Positions 1 through 8,799 are shown, numbered from the stretch's first letter. The stretch: DNA of 62,004 bases from Streptomyces sp. ISL-94 (GCF_018614075.1 NZ_JAGGOZ010000095.1:1-62004); one strand, 5' to 3'. The notes: generated by a model from the sequence alone, not told the origin. Program-made: numbers and translations.

Positions 1-17
1 GACCTAACAAAGCCCTA

Positions 18-1010
18 CTAGAGGCTCGGAGAGGGCCGCGACCGGTAGCGGTCCGCGAGGGCCGCGACCGTTTCCGCGAGGGCGGCGCGCAGTTCGGGCG
101 GTCCGAGCACCTCGGCGTCCGTACCCAGCCGGAGCAGGTCGCCGACCGCGACGGCCGGGGATTCGACCGGCAGGCCGATCCGCACCCACCCGTCCGCGTC
201 GGCCGGGCCGGCGTCGGCGAGGGCCCGTACGCCCGCGGCACCGAACCGCATCGGCAGCAGCCGCTGCCCGCGGGGCGAGAGGCGCAGCTCGGCGGTCTGC
301 TGGTGGAGGGCCGTGTCGAGGCGGTCGGTGGACTCCTGCCAGTACGCGGCGAGTTCGAAGCCGGCGGGCCGCTCGAAGCCGTCCTCCACGGTGTCGACCG
401 CCAGGAACCGGGAGACGCGGTAGGTACGCACCGCCCCCTCGGTCCGGGCCACGAGGTACCAGATGCCGCCCTTGAGGACGAGGCCGAGCGAATGCAGCTC
501 GCGGTGCACCTCCCCGCGCCAGCGGCGGTAGTGGGTGCGCAGGATCCGCTGGTCCCAGACGGCCTGGGCGATCTGCGCGAGGTGCGGTACGGGGTCGGCG
601 TCCCGGAACCAGGCGGGGGCGTCGAGGTGGAAGCGGTCCTGGATCTGCCGGGCCCGGCCGGCCAGCGCGGCGGGCAGCGCGGCCTGGAGTTTCAGCTGGG
701 CGGCGGCCAGGTCGGCGCCGAGGCCGAGCTCCCGTGCCGGGCCGGGGGCGCCGGCGAGGAAGAGGGAGCCGGCCTGGGTGTCGGTGAGGCCGGTGAGGCG
801 GGTGCGGTAGCCGTCCGCCAGCCGGTACCCGCCGGCCGGACCGCGGTCGGCGAGGACGGGGACTCCGGAGGCGCCGAGGGCTTCGACGTCCCGGTAGACG
901 GTGCGGACGGACACCTCCAGCGCGCCGGCGAGCTCGGGCGCGGTCATCCTGCCGCGGTTCTGGAGCAGCAGGAGCAGGGAGAGAAGCCGGTCGGCGCGCA
1001 TGGCGGCCAT
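18..1010 (-). CDS. WYL-domain transcriptional regulator (YafY/DeoR-like)
   Basis: A 330-residue DNA-binding regulator. The N-terminus (about residues 5-60: RADRLLSLLLLLQNRG followed by LAGALEVSVRTVYRDV) is a winged helix of the HTH_11 type. The middle and C-terminal part carries a WYL domain, visible as GGIWYLVAR and RTYRVSRF near residues 185-210. WYL domains are ligand-sensing modules in one-component regulators. The start MAAMRADR is used; the second Met, three codons in, is equally possible. The gene is divergent from a DUF3224 gene and the spacer holds a perfect 10-bp inverted repeat, so autoregulation plus control of the neighbour is the likely arrangement (inference). The ligand is unknown. 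Confidence 0.92.
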   Translation of the reverse strand: MAAMRADRLLSLLLLLQNRGRMTAPELAGALEVSVRTVYRDVEALGASGVPVLADRGPAGGYRLADGYRTRLTGLTDTQAGSLFLAGAPGPARELGLGADLAAAQLKLQAALPAALAGRARQIQDRFHLDAPAWFRDADPVPHLAQIAQAVWDQRILRTHYRRWRGEVHRELHSLGLVLKGGIWYLVARTEGAVRTYRVSRFLAVDTVEDGFERPAGFELAAYWQESTDRLDTALHQQTAELRLSPRGQRLLPMRFGAAGVRALADAGPADADGWVRIGLPVESPAVAVGDLLRLGTDAEVLGPPELRAALAETVAALADRYRSRPSPSL

Positions 1011-1017
1011 TGTCGCC

Positions 1018-1042
1018 GTACCTGACAGGAGGTGTCAGGTAC
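1018..1042. promoter_or_regulatory. Palindromic operator between WYL regulator and DUF3224 gene
   Basis: Perfect inverted repeat: arm GTACCTGACA, spacer GGAGG, arm TGTCAGGTAC. It begins 8 bp upstream of the regulator start and ends about 60 bp before the DUF3224 start. The position suits a shared operator bound by the WYL protein; binding is inferred, not shown. Confidence 0.7.
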
Positions 1043-1103
1043 GGCTGCCAGCCTGGGGTCATGCCGGGCGGAACAGACCGTCCGGCCCGCCGAAAGGACG
1101 CGC

Positions 1104-1520
1104 ATGCCCACGCCGACCACCGTCGAGACCGCCGGCCGCTTCACCTTCGCCGACTGGCAGGAGCAGCCCGTCGGCTCCCCGGACTCCGCTCCGCGCCTCG
1201 CCCACGCCACCGTCACCAACGCCTTTTCCGGCGGGATCGAGGCGGCCGCGACCTCCTGCTCGTACGTGATCGCCTACACCGGGGAGAGCGTCGGCACCTA
1301 CTCCGGCATGGAACTGCTCTCCGGCAGCGTCGACGGCCGCAAGGGCGCCTTCGTCCTGGAGGAGCGCGGCAGCTTCGACGCCACCGGCACCACCTGCCGT
1401 TTCGAGGTCGTCCCCGGCTCCGCCACCGGGGACCTGGCCGGACTGACCGGCTCGGGCGGGTTCACCTACCGCCACGGCGACACCTCCGTCGCGTACGCCT
1501 TCACGTACGCGCTCGCCTGA
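1104..1520 (+). CDS. DUF3224 domain-containing protein
   Basis: A 138-residue soluble protein of the DUF3224 family, small beta-barrel-like proteins of unknown function common in actinobacteria and often next to WYL regulators. Visible features are TFADWQEQPV near the N-terminus and alternating beta segments, ending in GGFTYRHGDTSVAYAFTYALA. The ATG at this position is chosen because GAAAGGA lies six bases upstream; a longer open frame exists but would run into the operator. It is divergent from the WYL regulator and probably its target. No catalytic motif is apparent. Confidence 0.85.
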   Translation: MPTPTTVETAGRFTFADWQEQPVGSPDSAPRLAHATVTNAFSGGIEAAATSCSYVIAYTGESVGTYSGMELLSGSVDGRKGAFVLEERGSFDATGTTCRFEVVPGSATGDLAGLTGSGGFTYRHGDTSVAYAFTYALA

Positions 1521-1646
1521 GGCGCCGGCCGGGGGGCACGGCAGCCGCAGGGCACCGGCGGCCACCGCGAGGGCGGTGGGGCCGATGCCCGGGCCCAGGG
1601 CAGTCGCCGGGACGAGGACGGCGACGTGCCGAGGCTACGGTTACGG

Positions 1647-4388
1647 CTACGGGGCGCCGAAGGTCAGCGTCAGGCGCGGTGTGCCCTCGTTGGCCTGGGC
1701 CTCCGAGGACCAGAGCCACAGGGCGTCCGTACCGGTGCTGCTCAGGGCCAGGCTGTAGGCGCCGCCGAGCGCCGTGGCGACCGTCTGGGTGTTCAACTCG
1801 GTGGTGTGCACCGCCGAGCCGTCCGGGATCCCCGCGAAGCTGCCGAGTGCCGGAGCGCCCAGTGCGGGGCGGTTGTTGTACGTCGTACCGTCCTCGGTCC
1901 ACGACCCGGTGACCGGGACGACCGAGACGGTGTCCGTCGTTCCGGCGCCGCTCATGGTGCTCGTCTTGACGGCGAGCACGGCCGACTTCAGGACCGTGCC
2001 CGCGGGCGCGGCGGGCAGGTTGAAGCGGAGGTAGCTCGCGTAGAACGAGGTGCCGCGCACGGCGAGCGATCCCGAGGTCCCGTAGTTGCCGTCGGGCGCG
2101 CCCGCGTTGGCGTAGGTGTCCTCCGCGGCGGTCACCTGGACCACCGAGTCGCCCGGGGCGGTGGCGAGGGCGTAGTGGTGCTGCACCTGCGCCGCGCTCA
2201 GGACGGTCGGGTAGACGGCGGTCTCGTCGAGCAGGCCCGCCCAGTATTCGCTGGTGGGGCGGTCGGGCCAGCCGCCGAGGCTGTCCCCGCCTGCGTGCCA
2301 GTAGCCGGAGAAGTTCTCGTGCGTGGTGACGGCGAGGGTGCCCTTCTGGGCGCCGTCCACGTAGAGGACCATCCCGCCGGGGCCCTGGGTGGCGACGGCG
2401 TGGTGCCACTGGTTGTCGTTGTAGGTGCCGGTGGTGGTGAGGGTGCGGGTGGCCCCGGTGTAAACGCCGTAGACCAGGCGCCCGTCATTGGTCATGTAGA
2501 GGTGCTTGTCGTACTGGTTGCTGCCGCGCGCCTGGTTGCTGCCGAAGCCGAAGAGCTTGCCGCCCCGGGTGGTGTTCGTCTTGAACCAGGTCTCGATGGT
2601 GTAGGTGCTGCCCACCGTCTGCCGCTTGTCCCCGTACACCTGGGTGTCCGTGCCGTTGAATCCGATCGCCGTGCTCGCGCCGGCGACCGCGCCGGGGGTC
2701 TGGCGCAGGGCGGGCGCGTTCAGGTGCACGCCGCTCTGGTTGCCGCCGTCCGAGGAGTCCGCGACGAACGGCAGGGCGGACTCGTCGTAGCGCCAGTACT
2801 GCTCGGCGCCGTCGGTGCGGACCTGGTGGGGGTAGCCGTCCACCGAGGTCGGGACCGTCACGGCGGCCGTCCCCGACAGGGCGCTGGTGTTGCCCGCGGC
2901 GTCGGTCGCCGTCACCCGGTAGGTGTACGTCTGGCCCGGCGTGACGGTGGTGTCGGTCCAGGAGGCCTGCGGGCGCCGGAAGAACAGTGAGTCCGCGGTG
3001 ACCGTGGCGATCGGGGTGGCCGCGCCGTTGCGGTAGATCCTGTAGGTGAGCGCGCTGTCGTCCAGGTCGAGGCTGGTGCGCCAGCGCACCTGGGCCTCGC
3101 CGGGCTTGAAGCTGACCGCGCTCGCGACGGGCACGGTGGGCGCGCCCGTGTCCCCGGTGGAGGCGAAGCGCGTCAGGCTCTGCTGCGCTGCGCCGTTGAC
3201 GGTGGTGAATTCTCCGCCGACCCAGAGGTACTGGACGCCGCCCTTGGAGCCGACCGCCATCACGCGCGGGCCGATGCCCTCCCCGACGCCGTCGTTGGTG
3301 TCGGGGGCCCAGCCCAGCTTGCCCGTGCCGGTGGTGGGCTGGGCGAGCAGGTGGTGGCGCTGGCCGTCGGGGAACTCGCCGACGCTGGAGCAGTCGTGGG
3401 CGTGCGAGGCGCTGTAGAGCACGCTCTGGTAGGGCAGTACGGCCTGGGTTGCGCCGAGGCAGGTGTCGCGCCAGCGCTGGCCCAGGTCGCTGAGGTTGAG
3501 CGCGATGCGGCCGTCGAAGACGCCGCCGCCCGTGCCCTCGTTGGCGGTGTAGAAGCCGGTCGCGTCGGTTGCGATGTCCTTGACGACGGAGTTGGTCTCG
3601 ATGAAGCCGGGGTATGCCCTGGTGAGGGCGCCGCTGGTGGCGTTCACGACGGCCAGCGCGTGGGTGTTCGCACCGTTGACGGTGAAGAAGTCGCCGCCCA
3701 GTACGACGTTGTTGCCGTCCGGGGTGACCTCGACGGCGCGCCCGGGCTCGTCCGCGTCGGCGGTGAAGGGCCGCAGCGTCCCGTCGGCCGCGTCGACCGC
3801 GGCGAAGCGCTCGCGCGGCCGGCCGGCGACGGTGAGGAAGTCGCCGCCCGCGTAGACGGTGTCCGAAGTGACGGCGAGGGCGCGGACGGTGGCCGCGAAG
3901 GCCGGCCGGAAGGAGGTCTTGACCGTGCAGCTCGCCACGTCGATGGCGGCGAGGCTGGAGACCGGGGTGCCGTTGACGGCGCCGAAGTAGCCGCCGGCGT
4001 AAAGGGTCTTCTTGTCGGGCGAGAGGGTGAGCGCGCGGACGGTGGCGGTGCCCGAGCCGACGGTGAAGGACAGGGTGCAGGAGGTCGGGGCGCCGGTCGC
4101 GGCGTCGAGCGCCGTGAAGTTCACAGCGGGCTGCTCGCTGCCGGCGCCGCCCGCGGGCGGGCGTACGGCGGAGAAGGTGCCTCCGACGAAGACCTGGCCG
4201 GCCGCTTCTGCGAGGGCCCAGACGACTCCGTCGGGCTGCCAGGCCGGCAGGGCGTCGGCGGTGAAGGCGACGGGCGGGGTGAGGGCCGCCGCCGGTGGGG
4301 CGAGGCCGAGGCCGATGCCCGCGCCGGTTCCGGCCATGGACAGGGCGAGAGCGGCGGCGAACCCTCTGGACCTACTGGATCTGCGCAT
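1647..4388 (-). CDS. Secreted multidomain protein: propeller-like repeats, FN3, LamG, DNRLRE/CBM96
   Basis: About 913 residues from the ATG that opens MRRSSRSRGF, chosen because a signal peptide follows immediately (hydrophobic core AAALALSMAG, Ala-rich end near residue 35). Residues 40-420 contain repeated VxALxxxxDxxYAGGDF-type units (for example VYAGGDFLTVAGRPRERF), which resemble a beta-propeller. An FN3 domain follows (about 430-515, YRVTATDAAGNTSALSG), then a LamG-type concanavalin fold (about 540-745, YTIETWFKTN and WHHAVATQGPGG), then a C-terminal DNRLRE/CBM96-like module (DTYANAGAPDGNYG). This is an extracellular, probably carbohydrate- or surface-binding protein. No catalytic domain is recognised. 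It is monocistronic. Confidence 0.85.
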   Translation of the reverse strand: MRRSSRSRGFAAALALSMAGTGAGIGLGLAPPAAALTPPVAFTADALPAWQPDGVVWALAEAAGQVFVGGTFSAVRPPAGGAGSEQPAVNFTALDAATGAPTSCTLSFTVGSGTATVRALTLSPDKKTLYAGGYFGAVNGTPVSSLAAIDVASCTVKTSFRPAFAATVRALAVTSDTVYAGGDFLTVAGRPRERFAAVDAADGTLRPFTADADEPGRAVEVTPDGNNVVLGGDFFTVNGANTHALAVVNATSGALTRAYPGFIETNSVVKDIATDATGFYTANEGTGGGVFDGRIALNLSDLGQRWRDTCLGATQAVLPYQSVLYSASHAHDCSSVGEFPDGQRHHLLAQPTTGTGKLGWAPDTNDGVGEGIGPRVMAVGSKGGVQYLWVGGEFTTVNGAAQQSLTRFASTGDTGAPTVPVASAVSFKPGEAQVRWRTSLDLDDSALTYRIYRNGAATPIATVTADSLFFRRPQASWTDTTVTPGQTYTYRVTATDAAGNTSALSGTAAVTVPTSVDGYPHQVRTDGAEQYWRYDESALPFVADSSDGGNQSGVHLNAPALRQTPGAVAGASTAIGFNGTDTQVYGDKRQTVGSTYTIETWFKTNTTRGGKLFGFGSNQARGSNQYDKHLYMTNDGRLVYGVYTGATRTLTTTGTYNDNQWHHAVATQGPGGMVLYVDGAQKGTLAVTTHENFSGYWHAGGDSLGGWPDRPTSEYWAGLLDETAVYPTVLSAAQVQHHYALATAPGDSVVQVTAAEDTYANAGAPDGNYGTSGSLAVRGTSFYASYLRFNLPAAPAGTVLKSAVLAVKTSTMSGAGTTDTVSVVPVTGSWTEDGTTYNNRPALGAPALGSFAGIPDGSAVHTTELNTQTVATALGGAYSLALSSTGTDALWLWSSEAQANEGTPRLTLTFGAP

Positions 4389-4784
4389 GAACCCCCCAGT
4401 TCGGTGTGCGGTGTGCGGGGCATGGCCGAAAACCGCCGAACAGCCGTCGCAGCCATGCGTACGGCCGCACCCTAGGGTGAATCGACGTACAGTCCACGCC
4501 ACTTGACCCATCGGATGCCAAATCGCGCCGGACAGGGAGGGGCCGAACGGGCTGCCGCCGGCGTCCCCGGACTACTGGGACCGCCCGCTGCCGGGTCAAG
4601 CCGGCCGCTGACGGGACGGGTAGGAAGGACTCGATTCGGTCGGTTCTGATCCGAATGGCACCCATGGGGAACCCGCCGCCGCCATCCCCGTACGCAGGGT
4701 CACCCTGGCGAAACGGCCCCGCGCGGGCCCGCGCCCCTCTACCGTGCCCTGAGGTGATGGGCACGGCACCGGAGGGCGGGGCGG
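4389..4784. other. Divergent intergenic region with two short palindromes
   Basis: 396 bp between the secreted LamG protein and a small unknown gene. No credible gene is seen. It holds CAGGGT-C-ACCCTG (4695-4707) and the perfect 14-mer GCGCGGGCCCGCGC (4721-4734), about 50 bp before the start of the rightward gene. Both could be regulatory, but G+C-rich palindromes are common in this DNA. Confidence 0.4.
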
Positions 4785-5087
4785 ATGGACGACGAAGAGG
4801 ACATGCGGCTGGCGGGGATGACGCCGGAGATCTCCCGCCGCACCCTCACCATGCTGCGCGGTCTCGCGGGCCTGGAACCACCCGAACAAGTGCCCGAGGA
4901 TGCCATGGTGGTCGCCGACGCGATCCTGGCCGAGCACGGCACCGACGGGCTCCGGGTGCTGGTGATGACGCTGGCGGCCTGGGCGACCGCCCAGATCGAG
5001 AACGTCGCCGAGTTGAGCGGGCGCAGCCACGAGGCGGTGCTGGACGCCATGGAGCTGGCCTGTCTGGAGGCGAATACCGAGGACTAG
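4785..5087 (+). CDS. Small acidic protein of unknown function
   Basis: 100 residues, strongly acidic at both ends (MDDEEDM at the start, EANTED at the end) and predicted mostly helical. The ATG has GGAGGGCGGGG just upstream. I do not recognise the family. The helical stretch MVVADAILAEHGTDGLRVLVMTLAAWATAQIENV could be an interaction module. It sits 141 bp upstream of a cyclic-nucleotide-binding-domain protein on the same strand, separated by a 9-bp-arm hairpin, so the two may be separate transcripts. Confidence 0.7.
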   Translation: MDDEEDMRLAGMTPEISRRTLTMLRGLAGLEPPEQVPEDAMVVADAILAEHGTDGLRVLVMTLAAWATAQIENVAELSGRSHEAVLDAMELACLEANTED

Positions 5088-5117
5088 ACGGCGGCGGTCG
5101 GCGGGGCGGGCGCTGGG

Positions 5118-5136
5118 CCGGATCGGGCCGATCCGG
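5118..5136. promoter_or_regulatory. Perfect inverted repeat before the CNB-domain gene
   Basis: CCGGATCGG-G-CCGATCCGG: nine-base arms with a one-base centre. The near-zero spacer makes a protein-binding operator more likely than an RNA hairpin terminator. It lies about 90 bp before the next gene start. Confidence 0.5.
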
Positions 5137-5228
5137 AAGAGGCCATGCCCGACCCGGCCGGGATTCGGCGGGCGTCGGCGACACTGGGGATAGCAGTCGT
5201 GTCGTGGGGGGTCTGATCGGAGGCCGTC

Positions 5229-5690
5229 GTGAGCACACCTTCCCCCGTACGCATCGCTGCCATGCTGTCCACCGAGCACCGGGGACGACTGATGTCCCAG
5301 GCGCGTGAGGTCAATTTCCGCGAAGGCGCGCGCATCTTCGACGAAGGCGCCAAGGCGGATTCCTTCTGGATCGTGCGCTCCGGCACGGTGACCCTGGAGA
5401 TCCCCATGGCCGGCCGCCGGCCCGCGCCGGTGGAGAACCTCGGCCCGGGTGAGCTGGTGGGCTGGTCGTGGCTGTTCCCGCCGTACGTGTGGCAGCTGAG
5501 CGCCGAGGCGATGACGCCGGTGCGTGCGTACGAGTTCGACGGCCCGGGCGTACGGATGCTCATGGACGCCGATCCCGCCTTCGGCTCCGCGATCGGGCAC
5601 TGGGTCGGCCGGGTCCTCTCCCTGCGGCTCCAGCAGACCCGCACCCGGCTCCTCGACCTGTACGCCCCGCGCGCCGCGGCGGCCCAGTAG
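5229..5690 (+). CDS. Crp/Fnr-type cyclic nucleotide-binding domain protein (no HTH)
   Basis: 153 residues starting at GTG. The fold is a stand-alone cNMP-binding beta-roll: REGARIFDEGAKADSFWIVRSGTV is the classic beta-strand/glycine pattern, and LGPGELVGWSWLF corresponds to the phosphate-binding cassette region. The usual Crp helix-turn-helix is absent; after the roll only a long helix (VGRVLSLRLQQTRTRLLDLY) remains, so it cannot act as a normal DNA-binding Crp. It is probably a sensor or adaptor subunit. The canonical cassette arginine is not obvious, so the ligand may not be cAMP. A strong convergent terminator follows. Confidence 0.85.
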   Translation: MSTPSPVRIAAMLSTEHRGRLMSQAREVNFREGARIFDEGAKADSFWIVRSGTVTLEIPMAGRRPAPVENLGPGELVGWSWLFPPYVWQLSAEAMTPVRAYEFDGPGVRMLMDADPAFGSAIGHWVGRVLSLRLQQTRTRLLDLYAPRAAAAQ

Positions 5691-5710
5691 GCCGTCGGCC
5701 CGCTCCCGGC

Positions 5711-5746
5711 GGGGGCGCGGCGGAGTTTCCTTCCAGCCGCGCCCCC
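5711..5746. terminator. Convergent terminator hairpin
   Basis: GGGGGCGCGGC and GCCGCGCCCCC form a perfect 11-bp stem around a 14-nt loop. It lies between the rightward CNB gene and the leftward isochorismatase gene, where it can serve both. Confidence 0.7.
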
Positions 5747-5763
5747 AAACCTGCGCGCCCCGC

Positions 5764-6284
5764 TCAGTCGCGCAGGGCGTCCGCGGTGGGGACCACGAGG
5801 CCGAACAGGTCTGTGACGGTCGTCAGGGCAGCGGCCTGCAGGGCTGCGGCGGGCAGGACCGTGCCGTCCGGGGCGGCGAGGGCGCGGGTGGCGGTGGTGT
5901 CGGCCACGACCGTGGGCCGGTAGCCGAGGTAGAAGGCCCCCTCCGCCGTGAAGGTGACGCACATGTGCGTCATGAACCCGGCCAGCACGAGGTCCTTGCC
6001 GCTGCCCGGGCCGGCGCCCAGGTCGGTCAGGGTCTTCTCCAGGTCGGTGCCGTGGAAGGCATTGGGGACCTGCTTGACCACGACCGGTTCGCCGTCGGCC
6101 GGCGCGACCTCGTCGCTGAGGGAGCCGATGCGGGCGCGGATGTCGTAGGGGGTGCCCTCGCCTCCGTCATTGATGATGTGGATCACCGGGGTGCCCGCGG
6201 CGCGGGCCCGCTCCAGCAGGCGGGCGCCGGCCGCGAGGGCTTCCTCGGCGCCGTCCAGGGCCATGACGCCGCTGCGGTAGGTGT
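5764..6284 (-). CDS. Isochorismatase-family cysteine hydrolase, 3' exon
   Basis: Second part of a hydrolase gene interrupted by a group II intron. It opens with ACACCTACCGC and encodes about 172 residues, including the catalytic lysine region (VVVKQVPNAFHGT) and the nucleophile region with its cysteine (GFMTHMCVTFTAEGA), both hallmarks of the isochorismatase/nicotinamidase fold. Joined to the 5' exon across 6285-8799, the frame reads IMIDYQ-NTYRSGVMALDG and gives a normal-length protein of 207 residues. Without splicing this half lacks the catalytic aspartate. An in-frame extension into intron sequence exists but reads through domain V and is not a natural start. The gene follows a GlxA-type regulator on the same strand. 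Its substrate is unknown. Confidence 0.88.
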
Positions 6285-6286
6285 GT

Positions 6287-6326
6287 CGGGTAGGACCCTG
6301 ACCTCTCGGCACAGAGTCCCCCCTCA
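6287..6326 (-). ncRNA. Group II intron domain VI with branch-point adenosine
   Basis: Hairpin between domain V and the 3' splice site. The leftward sequence ends CCTACCCGAC. The A at 6291, seven bases from the intron end, is unpaired in a simple fold (GGG with CCC below it) and is the likely lariat branch point. Confidence 0.7.
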
Positions 6327-6360
6327 GAACCGGGCGTGCGACTTTCACCGCACCCGGCTC
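6327..6360 (-). ncRNA. Group II intron domain V
   Basis: 34-nt catalytic hairpin. Read leftward it starts GAGCCGGGTGCGGTGAAAG and ends GCCCGGTTC, with the usual GAAA tetraloop, two-base bulge and two helices. It lies about 40 nt before the intron 3' end, the standard spacing for domain VI to follow. Confidence 0.9.
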
Positions 6361-6376
6361 AAGCAGGCCCAAATGG

Positions 6377-8134
6377 CTACGCAATTTCCTGCATCTCCTT
6401 GTTGTCGGAAGCGTGGTGCTTCCTGTGGCAATCGGAGTGAATGAGCACGAGGTTGTTGGCCTGATCCGATCCGCCGCGCGAGCGGTAGGTCAGATGGTGC
6501 TTGTGCAGACGCCGGAAATTCGCATGGAACCAGTCCGCCCATTCGCGTACCGATTCGGGCTCATACCCGGCCCCGTCGATGAGATCCGTGCCGCACAGCG
6601 GGCACAGACCCTTTTGTCGGGCTGCCATCCCCACGACCTTCCGGCCGTGAGCCTCTGGATGCTTGCGCTTGTTGCGCCGCTCGGCCCAGTAGTCCACACA
6701 AGACGGATCATCCGGAGATGCCGCCCCTTTCACCACGGTGTGGCGAACGATGTGTGTCCAGCTGAGCTTCACCAGATATGCACCGGTCTCCTTGTCACCG
6801 AAGACCCAGTTGTCTCTGCGATGCGGGTGGAAGGCTCCGAAGTAGTTGTTCCGCAACCACGCGGTCGACTTTTTCGGATGCCTTCGCTTGACCCACCTGA
6901 ACATCCTTTTGTACATCCAGTGATCGAGGTCTCCGAAGACCTTGCTCGCTGCCGCACCTCGGTAGTAGGTGGACCACCCCTTGATCAAGGGATTGAGACG
7001 GCGTATGACATCTGCCGTCTTGGCCGTGGCCATCTCCTTGGAGATCGCCGTGGCCTTTTCCTTGAATCGCTTCACCGCTTCTTCGCTCGGTTTGGTTAGC
7101 AGCTTCCCCTCGAACCGGCGGACGTGGAAGCCGAGGAAGTCGAAGCCTTCGTCGATGTGGACCACGCGGGTCTTCTCATCGTTGAAAGCCAGACCTCTCG
7201 GCTCCAGCCATTCGGTGAGCCTCTGCTTTACCGTGTATGCCTGCTCTTCCGTGGCGCACATCACCACGAAGTCGTCGGCGTACCGAACAAAGGTCGGGGT
7301 CACTTGGACCGACTTCTGCCAGATCGGCTGTCGGTCTATGTCCCCTGCGGCGTTCCCCATGCCGTGCAGCGTGATGTTCAGCAGCAACGGACTGATGACC
7401 CCACCTTGCGGCGTGCCCTCCTCCGTAGGCGCGAAGCGCCCCTGCTCCATCACCCCGGCTGTCAGCCATCCCTGGATCTCCCGGCGAGCCGGGAAGTCTC
7501 CGATGGCGTCCAGCAGGCGATCATGGTTGACCCGGTCGAACGCACTCGACAAGTCAGCGTCGAGGACCCAGGTTCTCTTCGAGTCCTTGCGCGTCATCGT
7601 CGTGTGAATGCGTCCTACCGCATCATGGCAACTCCTCCCCGGTCGGAAACCGTAGCTCCGCTCCTCGAAGAGTGCCTCCCACTCCGGCTCCAAGGCGTTC
7701 TTCACCCTGGCTTGCTCCACACGGTCCCGAATCGTCGGGATTCCGAGTGGCCGCAGTTTTCCGTTCGCCTTCGGGATGTGCACGCGCCGTACGGGCACCG
7801 GCCGGCATCGCGGCGCCGCCTCCAGCTCCCGAAGGAGCTGTCCACGGTCCTGATCCGACAGGGCCACTTTCCCATCCACACCGGGAGTACGGCGTCCTTG
7901 ACTGAGCTGCGTCACCCGGCGGATGGACACCACCGTGTTGTGACGAGACCGCAGCATCAGCTTTTGCAGGTTGCGGAGACGCTTGGCGTCCCCATCTTGC
8001 GCAGCCTTGAAGATCCTCCGCCTCAGTCGACGTACGTCCGCCTCTGCCTCGGCCCAGTTCACGCTGCGCCATGCTTTGGCATCGCCCAGGCTTTTCGTCA
8101 CTCGGGTGGCCGCGTCGGCCGTTGTTCCGGTCAT
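6377..8134 (-). CDS. ltrA: Group II intron reverse transcriptase/maturase with HNH endonuclease
   Basis: About 585 residues. N-terminal RVT_N region (VNWAEAEADVRRLRRRIF through TPGVDG), then RT palm with FRPGRSCHDAV, the first Asp motif DADLSSAFDRVNH, GTPQGGVISPLLLNI and the catalytic YADD. A maturase X domain follows (LNPLIKGWSTYYRG), and a C-terminal HNH nuclease with zinc ligands CPLC and HHLTYRSRGGSD...HSDCHRKHH. The protein helps splicing and, with the excised RNA, retrohoming into DNA. The ATG is preferred over an upstream GTG because GGAGG sits eight bases before it. No frameshift is seen and all catalytic motifs are present. The layout looks chloroplast-like (CL) but class assignment is tentative. 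Confidence 0.93.
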   Translation of the reverse strand: MTGTTADAATRVTKSLGDAKAWRSVNWAEAEADVRRLRRRIFKAAQDGDAKRLRNLQKLMLRSRHNTVVSIRRVTQLSQGRRTPGVDGKVALSDQDRGQLLRELEAAPRCRPVPVRRVHIPKANGKLRPLGIPTIRDRVEQARVKNALEPEWEALFEERSYGFRPGRSCHDAVGRIHTTMTRKDSKRTWVLDADLSSAFDRVNHDRLLDAIGDFPARREIQGWLTAGVMEQGRFAPTEEGTPQGGVISPLLLNITLHGMGNAAGDIDRQPIWQKSVQVTPTFVRYADDFVVMCATEEQAYTVKQRLTEWLEPRGLAFNDEKTRVVHIDEGFDFLGFHVRRFEGKLLTKPSEEAVKRFKEKATAISKEMATAKTADVIRRLNPLIKGWSTYYRGAAASKVFGDLDHWMYKRMFRWVKRRHPKKSTAWLRNNYFGAFHPHRRDNWVFGDKETGAYLVKLSWTHIVRHTVVKGAASPDDPSCVDYWAERRNKRKHPEAHGRKVVGMAARQKGLCPLCGTDLIDGAGYEPESVREWADWFHANFRRLHKHHLTYRSRGGSDQANNLVLIHSDCHRKHHASDNKEMQEIA

Positions 8135-8799
8135 CTTGTCCACCTCCGTGTCTACGTCCAGTTCCTGGTTCTGTCGTCATTGCTTCGGCCTCTTCAAAGG
8201 CCCACCTGTCCCGCGTCAGCCCTCTTTCGAGTCCGCGCATGTGCGCGGTATCCGCCAGGTTATGGACAGCGGCCAAGGAGCCGTATCTCTGCCTTTTCCC
8301 CTAGGCTTTCGCCTTAGCGGCCTTCGCTTCTCGGGACATCCTGTTCCCGCATAGGATCTGTGCCTTCGTTACCTCCGGCCTACCGGCTTGCACCGGACCC
8401 ATACGGGTTTTCACTGTTCCACACGCACCAGATACGACCTGGGTGGGGCGCTCCCTATACTCCGGGGTCAATGGTGACCACGCTGCCCGTTCCAAAGTCC
8501 GGTCAGCCACCTCGGGTATTTCACCCGACGACCCTTCCGCCGATTGCTAGTCGTTGCCGCGGTTATCGATGACGAAGCCTCATCAGGAGTTCACTTGCGT
8601 TCGCCCTTCAGGTCTTCCCCTTGCCCTGTCGCCGACGACGACCCGTCGGCCCCTTGGGGCTTCTTGTCAGGCAGCTTCACACCCGCTAGTTACCCGGCGA
8701 GCATGTGCCTTAGGGGACCAGCCATGTTGGTCACTTGGCTGGAGGGAGCACCATCCTCACGGCGCTCCCCGCTGGTGCGAGCGGCTTATCAGCTCGCAC

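Larger units (their letters stand above)
6285..8799 (-). mobile_element. Group II intron (2515 nt) inserted in the hydrolase gene
   Basis: The intron reads leftward, in the same direction as its host gene. It begins GTGCGAGCTG, matching the GUGYG 5' consensus, and ends CCTACCCGAC, with an A seven bases from the 3' end as a candidate branch point. It carries a 34-nt domain V, a domain VI and an RT/HNH maturase ORF in the position expected for domain IV. Excising exactly these bases joins CAGA to ACACC and restores the conserved DYQNTYRSG reading of the host, which fixes both boundaries. A 5' exon segment ACCAGA is matched by TCTGGT within the intron (8427-8432), a plausible EBS1. Looks intact and splicing-competent. 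Confidence 0.93.

Noticed and set aside
6377..8134. RT as a retron or DGR component
   Set aside because: Domain V, GUGYG start, X-domain and HNH nuclease identify a group II intron; no retron msr/msd or variable repeat is seen.
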